A stretch of 53,792 nucleotides of DNA. Origin: Myxococcus dinghuensis (lineage in GTDB: Bacteria; Myxococcota; Myxococcia; Myxococcales; Myxococcaceae). Positions 53,664 through 53,792 of this stretch are shown in pieces. The stretch is from contig NZ_JAKCFB010000053.1 in assembly GCF_024198235.1 (NCBI RefSeq), forward strand, positions 1 to 53,792, in the 5' to 3' direction. Below the pieces are notes generated by a model that was not told where the DNA came from, searched no databases, and saw only the letters and a list, made by a program, of their open reading frames with translations. Each line of letters begins with the position of its first letter. Position 1 is the first letter of the stretch. Made by a program: the position numbers and the translations under genes.

Positions 53664-53792
53664 ACCGTAACTGTTCGCCGTGCCCCGTCCCGGCGCCGTG
53701 CTGACCCGCCCGGGACGACCGGCGGGAGCTGCCGTCAGTCCTGACTCTTCGGAAGTGTGACCGTGCCTGGGTTCTCGATGGCGGCGAGAGCG

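Larger units (their letters stand above)
52838..53792 (-). mobile_element. Group II intron, antisense to the transposase fragment (5' part outside window or deleted)
   Basis: The minus strand carries, in order, a reverse transcriptase/maturase reading frame (53663-52908), domain V and domain VI, ending in CTACCGCGAC at 52838. The terminal AC fits the AY rule of group II intron 3' ends. The boundary falls exactly where transposase homology stops. Bases 53664-53792 show no reverse-transcriptase sequence and may be part of the intron's RNA domains or unrelated DNA. Confidence 0.7.

Overview
The window is very GC-rich, tightly packed, and reads as the chromosome of a myxobacterium, most likely of the Myxococcaceae (Myxococcus, Corallococcus or Pyxidicoccus group). 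The evidence is a kinase-fold protein with a long Pro/Ala linker, a PilZ domain of the type multiplied in Myxococcus, a cytosolic NtrB/NtrC-type pair, an rpoN-centred cluster, and an intergenic small RNA with the hallmarks of Pxr, the Myxococcus RNA that blocks fruiting-body development. Assignments come from reading motifs; no database search was run.

Layout. 1-4016: end of an unknown gene, serB, a serine/threonine pseudokinase and a PilZ-receiver protein, the last three on the minus strand. 4082-12428: seven respiratory complex I genes, nuoE-F-J-K-L-M-N, on the plus strand. 12528-20445: a minus-strand block read as phosphoribosyltransferase, selB, histidine kinase, sigma-54 activator, then the pxr small RNA with its own sigma-54 promoter and a probable upstream activator site, then an acetyltransferase. 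20529-24079: leucine dehydrogenase, hslO, a lone sdhC, ssb. 24321-28691: a PBP4-type peptidase with a long extra C-terminus, dtd, an unknown gene, ptsN. 28932-36927: two lipoproteins, hpf, an acetyltransferase, rpoN, lptB-lptA-lptC and a lipid A-type acyltransferase; this is the classic lpt-rpoN-hpf-ptsN neighbourhood with insertions. 36944-38954: astB and a YbaK-like deacylase.

38977-52438 is a surface-polysaccharide block: an O-antigen ligase-like protein fused to tetratricopeptide-like repeats, two acyltransferase-3 proteins, UDP-glucose dehydrogenase, two nucleotidyltransferase-fold proteins (one lacking key residues), a WecA/MraY-like sugar-phosphate transferase with a C-terminal extension, and family 4 and family 2 glycosyltransferases. 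The right edge (52696-53792) is mobile DNA: the start of a transposase gene cut by a group II intron in antisense orientation, with recognisable domains V and VI and a 5'-truncated reverse transcriptase/maturase.

The most notable module is the pxr locus. A kinase and a sigma-54 activator are translationally coupled to selB, and they sit beside a small RNA whose promoter is a near-consensus sigma-54 site. rpoN itself lies 19 kb away. The intergenic region upstream of rpoN also carries two weaker sigma-54-like motifs.
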